DNA of 26,466 nt from a virus, in IMG/VR virus record IMGVR_UViG_3300038441_000344, positions 1 to 26,466 of that record; one strand, given 5' to 3'. A program made the position numbers and the translations under genes. The notes beneath the pieces are model-generated. The model did not search any database. It was not told where the DNA came from and saw only the letters and a program-made list of their open reading frames with translations. This document shows, piece by piece, positions 6,603 through 13,566 of this stretch. The first letter of the stretch is position 1; the number at the start of each line of letters is the position of its first letter.

Positions 6603-6735
6603 GTGAGACGGTGAGGCAAATCAGGATCGACGGCTAACCAGAGCCTTTTGATGTTCGCTGTTCCTAGCAGGATTGACCGCCGTCGATCCAAGTCCTGCCA
6701 GGAGTCTCACCAGCGAACAGTCAAAGGGCTTTTTT
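6603..6735 (+). ncRNA. structured RNA region ending in a large intrinsic terminator; two competing folds
   Basis: The 188-base gap between genes is dense in inverted repeats. Fold A: GTGAGAC (6603-6609) pairs with GTCTCAC (6704-6710), and inside it GGATCGACGG (6624-6633) pairs perfectly with CCGTCGATCC (6680-6689). Fold B: 6642-6660 pairs with 6711-6730 over 19 base pairs with one bulge and one wobble, followed at once by TTTTTT, like a terminator. Its loop holds a further hairpin (GGATTGAC/GTCGATCC, 6670-6689). A and B cross, so they are alternatives or a pseudoknot. It could be an attenuator, a riboswitch-like element or a small phage RNA; no known class was recognised. Confidence 0.6.
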
Positions 6736-6748
6736 GTGGGTGAGGTTT

Positions 6749-7375
6749 ATGCCGGGCGCATTTGGAGTAAGAAGAAAAACCAGACTTGTTCACGGGGTCG
6801 GAATTAATGATGCCGACTATGTGACGCAGAAAAAAATCAAGGATGAAAACGGTATGGTTCGAGTAGAGTATTGTCCGTTTTATCAGACCTGGATAAATAT
6901 GCTTAAGCGGTGCTATTCATCCGCTTATCAGTCGGTACAGACAACATATATCGGATGCTCGGTATGTGAAGAGTGGAGAAGATTTAGTAGCTTCAGAGGC
7001 TGGATGATGTCTCAGAAATGGGAAGGCATGCAGCTAGACAAAGATCATACTTCTCCTGGAAATAAAATCTACAGCCCTGATTTTTGTGTATTCATACCGC
7101 AGGCATTGAATCTGTTTTTGAATGATCAGCGCAGGCAGCGAGGTGAATGGCCTATCGGTGTAACGTACAACAAGAGGTCTCGCGTTTTTATTGCTCAGTG
7201 CTGTAATCCTTTTAGCGGCCAATATGAAAACCTAGGCAGGCACAAGACGCCAGAGCTTGCCCATGAGGCGTGGAGAAAAGCCAAGCACAGACATGCATGC
7301 CGATACGCCGACATGCAGACTGATCCAAGGATTGCCGCGGCTTTGCGTATTCGTTATCTGATGGAGGATTTGTAA
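6749..7375 (+). CDS. HNH/AP2-type endonuclease-like protein (homing-endonuclease family)
   Basis: ATG 6749 is preceded by GTGAGG at short spacing; TTG 6734 and GTG 6740 are in-frame alternatives inside the terminator tail. 208 residues. The order CPFYQTWINMLKRCYS, CSVCEEWRRF, QLDKDHTSPGNKIYSPDFCVF, NLFLNDQ matches phage HNH proteins with a zinc-binding CxxC and a GNKxYSPxxC core. It is followed by an AP2-like DNA-binding unit (PIGVTYNKRSRVFIAQ ... YENLGRHKTPELAHEAW). It is noticeably richer in A+T than its neighbours, which suits a recently acquired mobile gene. No intron or split gene is evident around it. Confidence 0.8.
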   Translation: MPGAFGVRRKTRLVHGVGINDADYVTQKKIKDENGMVRVEYCPFYQTWINMLKRCYSSAYQSVQTTYIGCSVCEEWRRFSSFRGWMMSQKWEGMQLDKDHTSPGNKIYSPDFCVFIPQALNLFLNDQRRQRGEWPIGVTYNKRSRVFIAQCCNPFSGQYENLGRHKTPELAHEAWRKAKHRHACRYADMQTDPRIAAALRIRYLMEDL

Positions 7376-9385
7376 TTGGGACTTTTAAGCCATCAAAAAC
7401 CAGTAGTTGCAGCGCTGACCAAGCATTTTAAAACACGGCAAACAGTCAAGTTCGGCGAACGTGATATCCATCCACCAGTAATAGTCTCGGCTTCCGTATC
7501 AAGCGGGAAGTCCGTGATGCTCGCCGAGTGCGCCAAGGCCGTGAAAGATGCGGCTCTCGCAAAAGAAAAACCATCGACAGTGTTCGTTATGGTAATTCAA
7601 AACCAGGGGCTCCTCTGCGCCCAAAATAGCGCGGCAGCTTGGGATATAGGGCTGAATAACTCCGTGTTTTCTGCTTCGTGTGGAGGTCGCAAGAGCACTC
7701 ATTATTCAGTCGTCTATGGAACTATCGGGACCATAGCTAGAGCGCTTGAGACATACAGATTCAGCGCTTACACCCCTGAAGAATTGGCGATGTCGCCCGA
7801 GCAGCGCTTTAGGCTTAACAAGTGGTTCCCGGACTTAATCCTTATTGATGAAGTGCATCAAGTTCCTTTTGAGAACGTTGAGGCGCAATACATGAAGGTC
7901 CTGAATCACTTCTATGATATGAAGCCGCACCTAAGGCTTGCCGGAATGACCGGCTCCCCTTTCCGTGGCTCGAACTCCATCGTCGGAACTACCCTCGAAC
8001 ATCTCTGGAAATCGGTAGCCAGCATAGAGCCTGGAGACCCTGACTATCCGCCAGGTGGTGTCGGTAACGGCATAATCTCTACCGAGTTCAGCGCTGATCA
8101 AGGCTGGATTCTCAGCCCGATATTTGGGTATCCAGACGACGAGAATATCCGGTATGACTTCTCCCATCTGGTCGATCAGGATTGGGCGTACCCAGAGTCA
8201 GATCTGGATGCCGCCGTCAGCGACAAAGCTTTGTGCCTATCTATCTGCGCCGACTTCATCAGGAAAACAGTCGACCGTAAAGGCGTGCTTATTTTTGCTG
8301 CCACCAAACGACACACTAGGCAGATCGCGGCAGCCCTGAAACTGCTCGGCGTCGATCCAGAGCAAATCGGCGTGATAACCGAGAACACTCCGCAAAAAGA
8401 GCAGACCAGAATTTTGGATGCAGCAAAGGCCGGCAAGCTTAAGTTCACCATCAACGTCTCAGTGCTGACCACGGGGGTCAATGTAGCCTGGTGGGATTCA
8501 GTCGTGTTCATGCGCCCAATCGCCTCAATTGTTCTGCTGATTCAAGCCATTGGTCGTGTCTTGCGACTGCTAATCGAAGACGGTGACGTCCCAATGCTGG
8601 AGCGTGACGCGCTTACCGCTGAGATGCGTAAATTGCTGATCGCTGCCAGCAATAAACCAGATGCGCTGGTCCTTGATTACGCGAATGTTATGGACACTCT
8701 CGGTCACCTTTACGAGAGCCCCATCCTGGAAGCGGCCGAACTGGACAAGGCCAAGAAGGAAGGTAAAGAGCTGATCGAATGTCCAAAATGCATGAAAGAT
8801 CATGGCATTCAAACGATGAACAGCCCGAACGCTCGCCGCTGCATTGGCAAGACAGGAAAGGATCCGCTGACTGGCGCCGCTCAACGCTGTGATCACTTCT
8901 GGCACTTCCGGTTATGTCCTGGATGTGGCACGCAAAATGATCAGGTTGCCCGTGAATGTCGCAATGCTGAATGCCGTCGACTTCTCGTGGATCCCAATGC
9001 AAGTCTTAACGGCAAGCACTACGTATCAGGCGAGTCGATCCCGGTCCGAGCTATGACCGCAGGCGCCGGATCCGGCGGAAAATTCTTCATCCGCTACGAG
9101 CTATCGACGGGCGACACACCAATCGAAATCTTCTACCCGCATGCAGGCGCCGATCCGCAGAAGAAGAAGATCAACACGGCCATATGGGCGAAGTTTGTAG
9201 ATCAGTTGCCGATTGATTCCAGGTCGAAGTTTCGATTGAAGGCGATGAAGGCTTCGACGGTTGCTGAAAATCTGGAGCTGATACCGGTTCCGAATGAGAT
9301 ATCGGCACGTAAGAAGGGCGAGAAGTGGACTGTAGGCCGCAGATGGTATGCGGAGACTGAGAATTTTATGGAGGCGACGGCATGA
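7376..9385 (+). CDS. superfamily 2 DEAD/DEAH-type helicase with C-terminal zinc-binding region
   Basis: The start is TTG 7376. It follows the previous stop directly, no earlier in-frame start is possible, and GGAGG lies eight bases upstream. 669 residues. Motifs in order: Q-like HQKPVVAAL, I SVSSGKSVML (Walker A), II LIDEVHQ (DEVH box), III GMTGSPFRG, IV GVLIFAATKRH, V VSVLTTGVNV, VI QAIGRVLRL with the arginine finger. After the helicase core come Cys pairs (CPKC, CPGC, CRNAEC) of a zinc-binding region. It should unwind or remodel nucleic acid using ATP, probably for phage DNA replication or recombination. It overlaps the next gene by ATGA. Confidence 0.92.
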   Translation: MGLLSHQKPVVAALTKHFKTRQTVKFGERDIHPPVIVSASVSSGKSVMLAECAKAVKDAALAKEKPSTVFVMVIQNQGLLCAQNSAAAWDIGLNNSVFSASCGGRKSTHYSVVYGTIGTIARALETYRFSAYTPEELAMSPEQRFRLNKWFPDLILIDEVHQVPFENVEAQYMKVLNHFYDMKPHLRLAGMTGSPFRGSNSIVGTTLEHLWKSVASIEPGDPDYPPGGVGNGIISTEFSADQGWILSPIFGYPDDENIRYDFSHLVDQDWAYPESDLDAAVSDKALCLSICADFIRKTVDRKGVLIFAATKRHTRQIAAALKLLGVDPEQIGVITENTPQKEQTRILDAAKAGKLKFTINVSVLTTGVNVAWWDSVVFMRPIASIVLLIQAIGRVLRLLIEDGDVPMLERDALTAEMRKLLIAASNKPDALVLDYANVMDTLGHLYESPILEAAELDKAKKEGKELIECPKCMKDHGIQTMNSPNARRCIGKTGKDPLTGAAQRCDHFWHFRLCPGCGTQNDQVARECRNAECRRLLVDPNASLNGKHYVSGESIPVRAMTAGAGSGGKFFIRYELSTGDTPIEIFYPHAGADPQKKKINTAIWAKFVDQLPIDSRSKFRLKAMKASTVAENLELIPVPNEISARKKGEKWTVGRRWYAETENFMEATA

Positions 9386-9978
9386 TGATCGCGGCATTGT
9401 TTGTCCAGAAAGACGGCTGCTACGCCAATGACTCATCGGTCGATGCGTGGCCAGAGGATCGCGATGCTCGCCTGTATCGTGGAAGTCTTCCGGTGGTTGC
9501 GCATCCACCTTGCCAGCTTTGGGGGCCGATGGCGGCAGTTAACTTCAAGCGCTGGGGTGGCGAGCACAATCGCCCAGGCAACGATCACGGCTGTTTTGCA
9601 TCAGCCCTTGCCAGCGTCCGTGAGTTCGGCGGCGTACTTGAGCATCCGGCAAAGACACGGGCTTGGGTTGCGCACGGCCTTACCAAGCCGACAACTATCG
9701 GCTGGCAACGTTGTGGGAATGGCTGGGTATGTGAGGTATGGCAGTCCGCGTACGGTCACCGAGCAAATAAGGCGACCTGGCTCTATTACTCTGGCGTGCG
9801 CAAGCCTTTCGATCTTGATTGGTCGAGGCCAAAGGGAACGCATCAGATTGGTTTTCATGATCAGCGTGGGAAGGCTGCCAATAAACCCACGCTGTACAAG
9901 CGAGAAGCCAATGCTACGCCGCCAGCATTCAAGGAGGTTCTGATTCGTTTGGCGCTCCATTCGAGGGCAATAGCATGA
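9382..9978 (+). CDS. conserved phage protein of unknown function with HPPC motif
   Basis: ATG 9382 in an ATGA overlap (a second ATG follows directly); 198 residues. The opening IAALFVQKDGCY, then VDAWPEDRDARLY, VVAHPPCQLWG, GGVLEHPA and a C-terminal PPAFKEVLIRLA mark a family seen in many phages. I recall it as unnamed or loosely labelled methyltransferase-like. The PPC and GGVLEHP segments resemble catalytic motifs IV and VI of C5 cytosine methyltransferases (PPC, ENP), but there is no clear SAM-binding glycine loop. It may be a distant relative with another chemistry. It sits between the helicase and a nuclease in one operon. Confidence 0.8.
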   Translation: MMIAALFVQKDGCYANDSSVDAWPEDRDARLYRGSLPVVAHPPCQLWGPMAAVNFKRWGGEHNRPGNDHGCFASALASVREFGGVLEHPAKTRAWVAHGLTKPTTIGWQRCGNGWVCEVWQSAYGHRANKATWLYYSGVRKPFDLDWSRPKGTHQIGFHDQRGKAANKPTLYKREANATPPAFKEVLIRLALHSRAIA

Positions 9979-10163
9979 ACAGCTGGGATGACGTCAGAAG
10001 CTACGCGGCCACATTGATTTGCGGGATACTCATTGGCTGGTTGTTCGGCTGGATTCATGCTCACGGCACCGTCGCTAGCGAGTGCAAAAAACTCGGCAGC
10101 TTCTACGTCGGCGAAGTCGTATTTGAGTGCGAGAAGGTTGCGCAAAAGGTTGCTGCCAAGTGA
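9975..10163 (+). CDS. small single-span membrane protein
   Basis: ATG 9975 overlaps the previous stop (ATGA); 62 residues. One clear transmembrane helix covers about residues 11-28 (ATLICGILIGWLFGWIHA), with a short polar N-terminus and a C-terminal segment holding two cysteines. It overlaps the nuclease gene by GTGA. Function unknown; it lies in the replication operon, not the lysis region. Confidence 0.75.
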   Translation: MNSWDDVRSYAATLICGILIGWLFGWIHAHGTVASECKKLGSFYVGEVVFECEKVAQKVAAK

Positions 10164-10573
10164 TCCGCATCTACGACAGCGGCTACCGAGGCGAATGCCG
10201 GCAAGAATGGCCGGAGCAAATCGACTGCATGGGCTGGCTGGAATTCAACCACCCTGATCGCTGGCCCTTGTGCTTTCACGTCCCGAATGAGGTGACCGTT
10301 GATAAGCGAAAGCCTGGTTGGGCGCAACACCTAGCTAAGCGGCAGAAAATGGGCGTGAAGAATGGTGTCTCAGACATCATTGATTTTGGAGTCATCCGGG
10401 GCGCGTTCGAGTTGAAAAGACTGGATCGCACCCAGTCGCCAATCAGGAAGGAGCAGAAGGAATTCCTGCAATCGGTAGACGACTCAGGAGGTTTTGCAGC
10501 CATCGTCTACGGCTTCGAGCAATTCAAATTGGCCTACGCCGATTATCTTGAGTTTGTTCGGTTGCGCAGTTGA
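10160..10573 (+). CDS. VRR-NUC domain nuclease
   Basis: GTG 10160, in a GTGA overlap with the previous stop, gives 137 residues; a longer GTG start at 10127 would overlap far more. The core GVKNGVSDIIDFG, then GAFELKRLDRTQSP, IRKEQKEFLQSVDDSGGFAA and a final segment FEQFKLAYADYLE is the VRR-NUC fold, a PD-(D/E)XK-type nuclease. It has the D of SDIIDF and the ExK of FELKR as predicted metal-binding and catalytic residues. Stand-alone VRR-NUC proteins are common in phages and are thought to cut branched or flap DNA. It is the last gene of this operon; the next promoter starts in its stop region. Confidence 0.9.
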   Translation: MIRIYDSGYRGECRQEWPEQIDCMGWLEFNHPDRWPLCFHVPNEVTVDKRKPGWAQHLAKRQKMGVKNGVSDIIDFGVIRGAFELKRLDRTQSPIRKEQKEFLQSVDDSGGFAAIVYGFEQFKLAYADYLEFVRLRS

Positions 10574-10598
10574 CATAATGATTATTCGGGGATAATCT
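10570..10598 (+). promoter_or_regulatory. strong rightward promoter with ATAATGATTATTC operator-like element
   Basis: TTGACA (10570-10575), a 17-base spacer and TAATCT (10593-10598); GATAAT at 10591 is an alternative -10 at 15 bases. The spacer contains ATAATGATTATTC and the expected transcription start lies at CGAAACGG (10607-10614). It closely parallels the promoter at 15579. Confidence 0.8.
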
Positions 10599-10635
10599 TT
10601 GCTTAACGAAACGGAATTACATGGAGAAAGACGAA

Positions 10636-10788
10636 ATGATCAGGCAATACAACGTGATTTGGGTACGTGACGACAAGGGTACTCGCGGACAGTTTAACGC
10701 CACTCCGATGACCCACGCTGAAGCCTGCACCTTCAAGTCCAAGATCACGAACTACCCGTGGCGCCGAGTGCTTCTTGAAGAGGTTTGA
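10636..10788 (+). CDS. small early protein, 50 residues
   Basis: ATG 10636 is preceded by GGAGA eight bases upstream; an in-frame ATG at 10621 has no ribosome site. Sequence features: MIRQYNVIWVRDDKGTRGQF, then a Thr/Ala helix and a basic PWRRVLLEEV end. The strand-strand-helix-strand look suggests a compact globular domain. It is the first gene after the strong promoter at 10570, so it should be made early and abundantly. Function unknown; a host-takeover or anti-defence role is a guess from position only. Confidence 0.7.
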   Translation: MIRQYNVIWVRDDKGTRGQFNATPMTHAEACTFKSKITNYPWRRVLLEEV

Positions 10789-10849
10789 TAACCGAGTCCC
10801 CCACTGAGCGGGCCTTGCCAGTACCAAAATCCCCCGACAGGAGTGTCAC

Positions 10850-11173
10850 ATGAATCAAGAAGAGCAAACCAGGTTCGAGCATTTTGTCGCGAACGCCAAA
10901 GCGGATATTGACACGTACCGCCAGAACCTGAAAGGCGATGGCTCATTCCAGTATCTGGATCAAGCCACTCAGCTCGAGAAACTGCAAATCAATCTAAGCC
11001 ATCGCATGATGACCTATCTGTTCGGCGAGCGGATGGGCGACCACAACTGGCAAAAGTTCTCGGTTGAGTGCAGCCACAACCTGCTGCGCTTTTTCCGTCA
11101 GCTCCACCATGAGGATCGTTTTTTCATTATTTACGAGCTGAAAAATAACGACATGCTTTTCGCAAATTCCTGA
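10850..11173 (+). CDS. hypothetical phage protein, helical
   Basis: ATG 10850 follows CGACAGGAGTGTCAC; 107 residues. The protein is predicted mostly helical (EEQTRFEHFVANAKADIDTY, LEKLQINLSHRMMTYLFGER) with an aromatic C-terminus (RFFIIYELKNNDMLF). No motif recognised. Its stop codon is part of the TGACAGGAG ribosome site of the GHKL ATPase gene, so the two are probably coupled. Confidence 0.75.
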   Translation: MNQEEQTRFEHFVANAKADIDTYRQNLKGDGSFQYLDQATQLEKLQINLSHRMMTYLFGERMGDHNWQKFSVECSHNLLRFFRQLHHEDRFFIIYELKNNDMLFANS

Positions 11174-11185
11174 CAGGAGCACCAC

Positions 11186-12280
11186 ATGAACGCAGTAGCT
11201 ATGCAGCATCAAACATCACGCACCATCGAACTCCCGCTGTCCCGCGATTACGTCCGTCACTGGGGTGTCCGCGAGGCCGTCAAGGAGCTGATCCAGAACG
11301 CCATCGACAGTGACTCGCCATTCGAGTATTCGTTCTACGGCGACACGCTGACGATCACCAGTCGCGAGTCCAGCCTTGAATCGAGAACCTTGATTCTCGG
11401 CGCCACCAGTAAGGCCGACAAAGCCGACAAAATCGGCAGCTTCGGCGAAGGCTACAAGATCGCCTTGCTGGTCCTGACTCGCGAAGGTCTGCCGGTCTAC
11501 GTCCGCAACGGCTACTACGACTGGGTGCCGTCATTCGTTCACAGCGAGAACTACGGCGACGAAGTGCTGTGCATCACCGAGCATCCAGCCGAACGCGTCG
11601 GTCAAGGCCTGGAGTTCGTCATTGGCGGCCTGAGCCATCAGCAGGCGAGCGACATTCGCGATAGCTGCCTGTTGATGCAGGATGAAATGAACGACGCTAT
11701 CCAGGCTGTCCAAGGCCGCATCCTGCCTAGCCGTCCTGGCAAGCTGTACGTCGGCGGCCTGTACGTCTGTGACACCAAGCTGTCCTACGGCTACGACATG
11801 AAGCCGGAATACCTGAAGCTTGAGCGTGACCGGATGACCGTCAGTGACTTTGACGTCAAATGGCAGGCCAAGGATATGTGGTTCTCCACAAAGCAGTGGG
11901 ATCGCATTGCCGAGCTGATGGAGGCTAATACTCCGGACCTGGAATACGCTGAGCATGGCTGCCCGGAACTGGTCAAAGAAGCCTGCTTCCGTCAGTTCCA
12001 GAAGAACAACCCTGGCGCAATCGCTGTGTCGAGCCAGAAAGAAATGGAGGCGGCTGTCGCTAAGGGGATGACGAAGACCGTTTATTGCGGCGGCAGCTAC
12101 TACTCGGCGGTCACAAAGTCAGCAGGCTACGAAACAAGCGTCGGTCACCTGGTTCGCGTTGCAACTCCTGCCGAATACCTGAAAGCCTGGGCTGAGCAGA
12201 ATCAGCGCGGCATGAGTCATCCGTTGCGGATCGCATTTAAGGCTGTGATCGCTGCTGCCGCTGAATGGCGCACAAAATAA
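11186..12280 (+). CDS. stand-alone GHKL-fold ATPase
   Basis: ATG 11186 follows TGACAGGAGCACCAC; 364 residues. Residues 29-42 (EAVKELIQNAIDSD) form the N-box of the Bergerat ATP-binding fold, with E34 and N38. LILGATSKADKADKIGSFGE then GYKIALL (about 69-94) give the lid and the G-box GSFGEG. The usual DxGxG motif between them is not obvious. This is the fold shared by Hsp90, MutL, GyrB and sensor kinases, but no kinase, transducer or client-binding partner domain is recognisable in the C-terminal 250 residues. It likely binds and hydrolyses ATP; its role in the phage is unknown. Confidence 0.85.
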   Translation: MNAVAMQHQTSRTIELPLSRDYVRHWGVREAVKELIQNAIDSDSPFEYSFYGDTLTITSRESSLESRTLILGATSKADKADKIGSFGEGYKIALLVLTREGLPVYVRNGYYDWVPSFVHSENYGDEVLCITEHPAERVGQGLEFVIGGLSHQQASDIRDSCLLMQDEMNDAIQAVQGRILPSRPGKLYVGGLYVCDTKLSYGYDMKPEYLKLERDRMTVSDFDVKWQAKDMWFSTKQWDRIAELMEANTPDLEYAEHGCPELVKEACFRQFQKNNPGAIAVSSQKEMEAAVAKGMTKTVYCGGSYYSAVTKSAGYETSVGHLVRVATPAEYLKAWAEQNQRGMSHPLRIAFKAVIAAAAEWRTK

Positions 12281-12310
12281 TCACTATCTCAATCAAGGCG
12301 GTGATATAGT
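12276..12310 (+). promoter_or_regulatory. extended -10 promoter with reverse-oriented operator-like element
   Basis: An extended -10, TGATATAGT (12302-12310), has no good -35. AATAATCACTAT (12277-12288, overlapping the stop of the ATPase gene) is the reverse complement of the ATAGTGATTATT element in the other promoters. It drives the 12344 gene and the RecE-like nuclease. The GATATAGTCGC block is shared with the promoter at 3810. Confidence 0.6.
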
Positions 12311-12343
12311 CGCCGCTTGAATCCTATGACAGGGGTAAGAAAG

Positions 12344-12568
12344 ATGAGCAAGAAAGATAACGGCGGTCCGGCGTTTCCGAAAGAGTCCGATTACGGCTTT
12401 AGGGGTATGAGCCTACGCGATTACTTCGCGGCAAAGGCGATGGCATCGTTAACAACCGTTTATTGGGAGATCGAAGAACAGTATTCGGGAGGTGATGCGC
12501 TGATCAAGTGCCAAGCAGAAACCGCGTACCAGATGGCTGACGCCATGCTTGCGGAGCGCGCCAAATGA
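12344..12568 (+). CDS. conserved small phage protein (NGGPAFP...GMSLRDYFAAKAM family)
   Basis: I chose ATG 12344 (MSKKDNGGPAFPKE), preceded by TGACAGGGGTAAGAAAG; 74 residues. A TTG at 12317 is less likely. The NGGPAFP start, GMSLRDYFAAKAM and a helical end (CQAETAYQMADAMLAER) define a very common phage and prophage family of unknown function. It overlaps the RecE-like gene by ATGA, and in this window it heads the recombination operon. Confidence 0.85.
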   Translation: MSKKDNGGPAFPKESDYGFRGMSLRDYFAAKAMASLTTVYWEIEEQYSGGDALIKCQAETAYQMADAMLAERAK

Positions 12569-13566
12569 CCGCCCAAGCCAAAACCCCGTCAGTCCGCATC
12601 TTCACGCCTGACGCCCTAAGCAACGAGGACTATCAAGCCCTGCCTCAGCGCTCCGGCAGCTTCCTGCATCGCCTGCTGACCCATTCTCCAGCCAAGGCCA
12701 TGTTCGGCGAGATCCCGTCACGTAAGGCTCTCGACTTCGGCATCTGGTCGCACGCCATGATGCTGGAGCCCGAGCGATTCGCTGAAGCCTACTGCCGGGA
12801 CTTCGATCCAAGCATCTATGAATCGATCATGACCAAAGGCCAGGACTACAAGGACTGGCTCAAGGATCGCGGCATGAAGGTGTCCGGCACCAATGCCGAG
12901 TTGATCGAGCGGATCCTGGAGACCAAGGAAGCCGTTCATATTGAAGATGTTGAGCGTGATAAGTATCGCATTGAGCGTACGGCCGCACTTCGCGACGACG
13001 TCGAATTCATCCCTGTCGCCGACTACGACAAAATCGAAGCCATGCGTCATTCGTTAATGCTGGACGAAGACCGCGCCAAGATGTTCGCTGGCGGCTTCTC
13101 GGAAATGTCGATTGTGACCGACGAGTTCAAGTGCCGTCCGGATCTGATCACGGCTGGCGAATGGCTGGCTAACTATAAAACCACGCTGGATGCCGAGCCT
13201 GAGAAGTTTGGCCGCAAGGCTACTGACATGGGCTATCCGATGCGTGCCGTGCTGGAGTGCGAGCTGTTCAAGCAGGCATACGGTCACTATCCGGCTGGCT
13301 ATGCAATCGTTGCACAGGAAAAGGATATTCCTTATCTCTGTAAAACGTTTGTGATTATGGATCGGTCGCGTAGTGGTCGAATTGATCCGTCGTCGCCTGA
13401 GTGGCATGCCGAGCAGCCAGCAGCCTGGCAGCTAGGTCGAAAGCAGCTGGGCGCCGCAATCAAGAAGTACCGGGCTTGCCGAGATGCTAATTCGTGGCCT
13501 GGTCTTGGCGGCGCTGAGGATTTGCCGATTTCTGAATGGGTGCTTAAGCGTGAGGGGGTTTTGTGA
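12565..13566 (+). CDS. RecE-like exonuclease (PD-(D/E)XK family) with SAP-like insertion
   Basis: ATG 12565 in an ATGA overlap; 333 residues. The N-terminal LDFGIWSHAMMLEPERF (H63 and acidic residues), the central KCRPDLI (P192, D193) and LANYKTTLDA (K205), then YPMRAVLECELFKQAYG match the RecE/exonuclease VIII type of PD-(D/E)XK nuclease, which digests one strand from a double-strand end for recombination. Two oddities: residues about 94-120 (YKDWLKDRGMKVSGTNAELI) look like an inserted SAP DNA-binding motif, and the position before xK is Asn203 where Asp or Glu is expected. It should work with the annealing/recombination ATPase at 14488. Confidence 0.85.
   Translation: MTAQAKTPSVRIFTPDALSNEDYQALPQRSGSFLHRLLTHSPAKAMFGEIPSRKALDFGIWSHAMMLEPERFAEAYCRDFDPSIYESIMTKGQDYKDWLKDRGMKVSGTNAELIERILETKEAVHIEDVERDKYRIERTAALRDDVEFIPVADYDKIEAMRHSLMLDEDRAKMFAGGFSEMSIVTDEFKCRPDLITAGEWLANYKTTLDAEPEKFGRKATDMGYPMRAVLECELFKQAYGHYPAGYAIVAQEKDIPYLCKTFVIMDRSRSGRIDPSSPEWHAEQPAAWQLGRKQLGAAIKKYRACRDANSWPGLGGAEDLPISEWVLKREGVL

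Noticed and set aside
6603-6735. tRNA or group I intron in the structured gap
   Set aside because: No cloverleaf with a proper T-arm could be built, and no split gene or intron core is visible around the HNH gene, whose flanks are complete coding units.
9401-9943. 180-codon +1 frame inside the HPPC protein gene
   Set aside because: Although long, it has no good ribosome site and no protein pattern I recognise, unlike the methyltransferase overprint. I treat it as a chance open frame.
10789-10849. terminator between the 50-residue gene and the 107-residue gene
   Set aside because: Only a three-base-pair GC stem is visible and there is no T tract, so the genes are probably co-transcribed.
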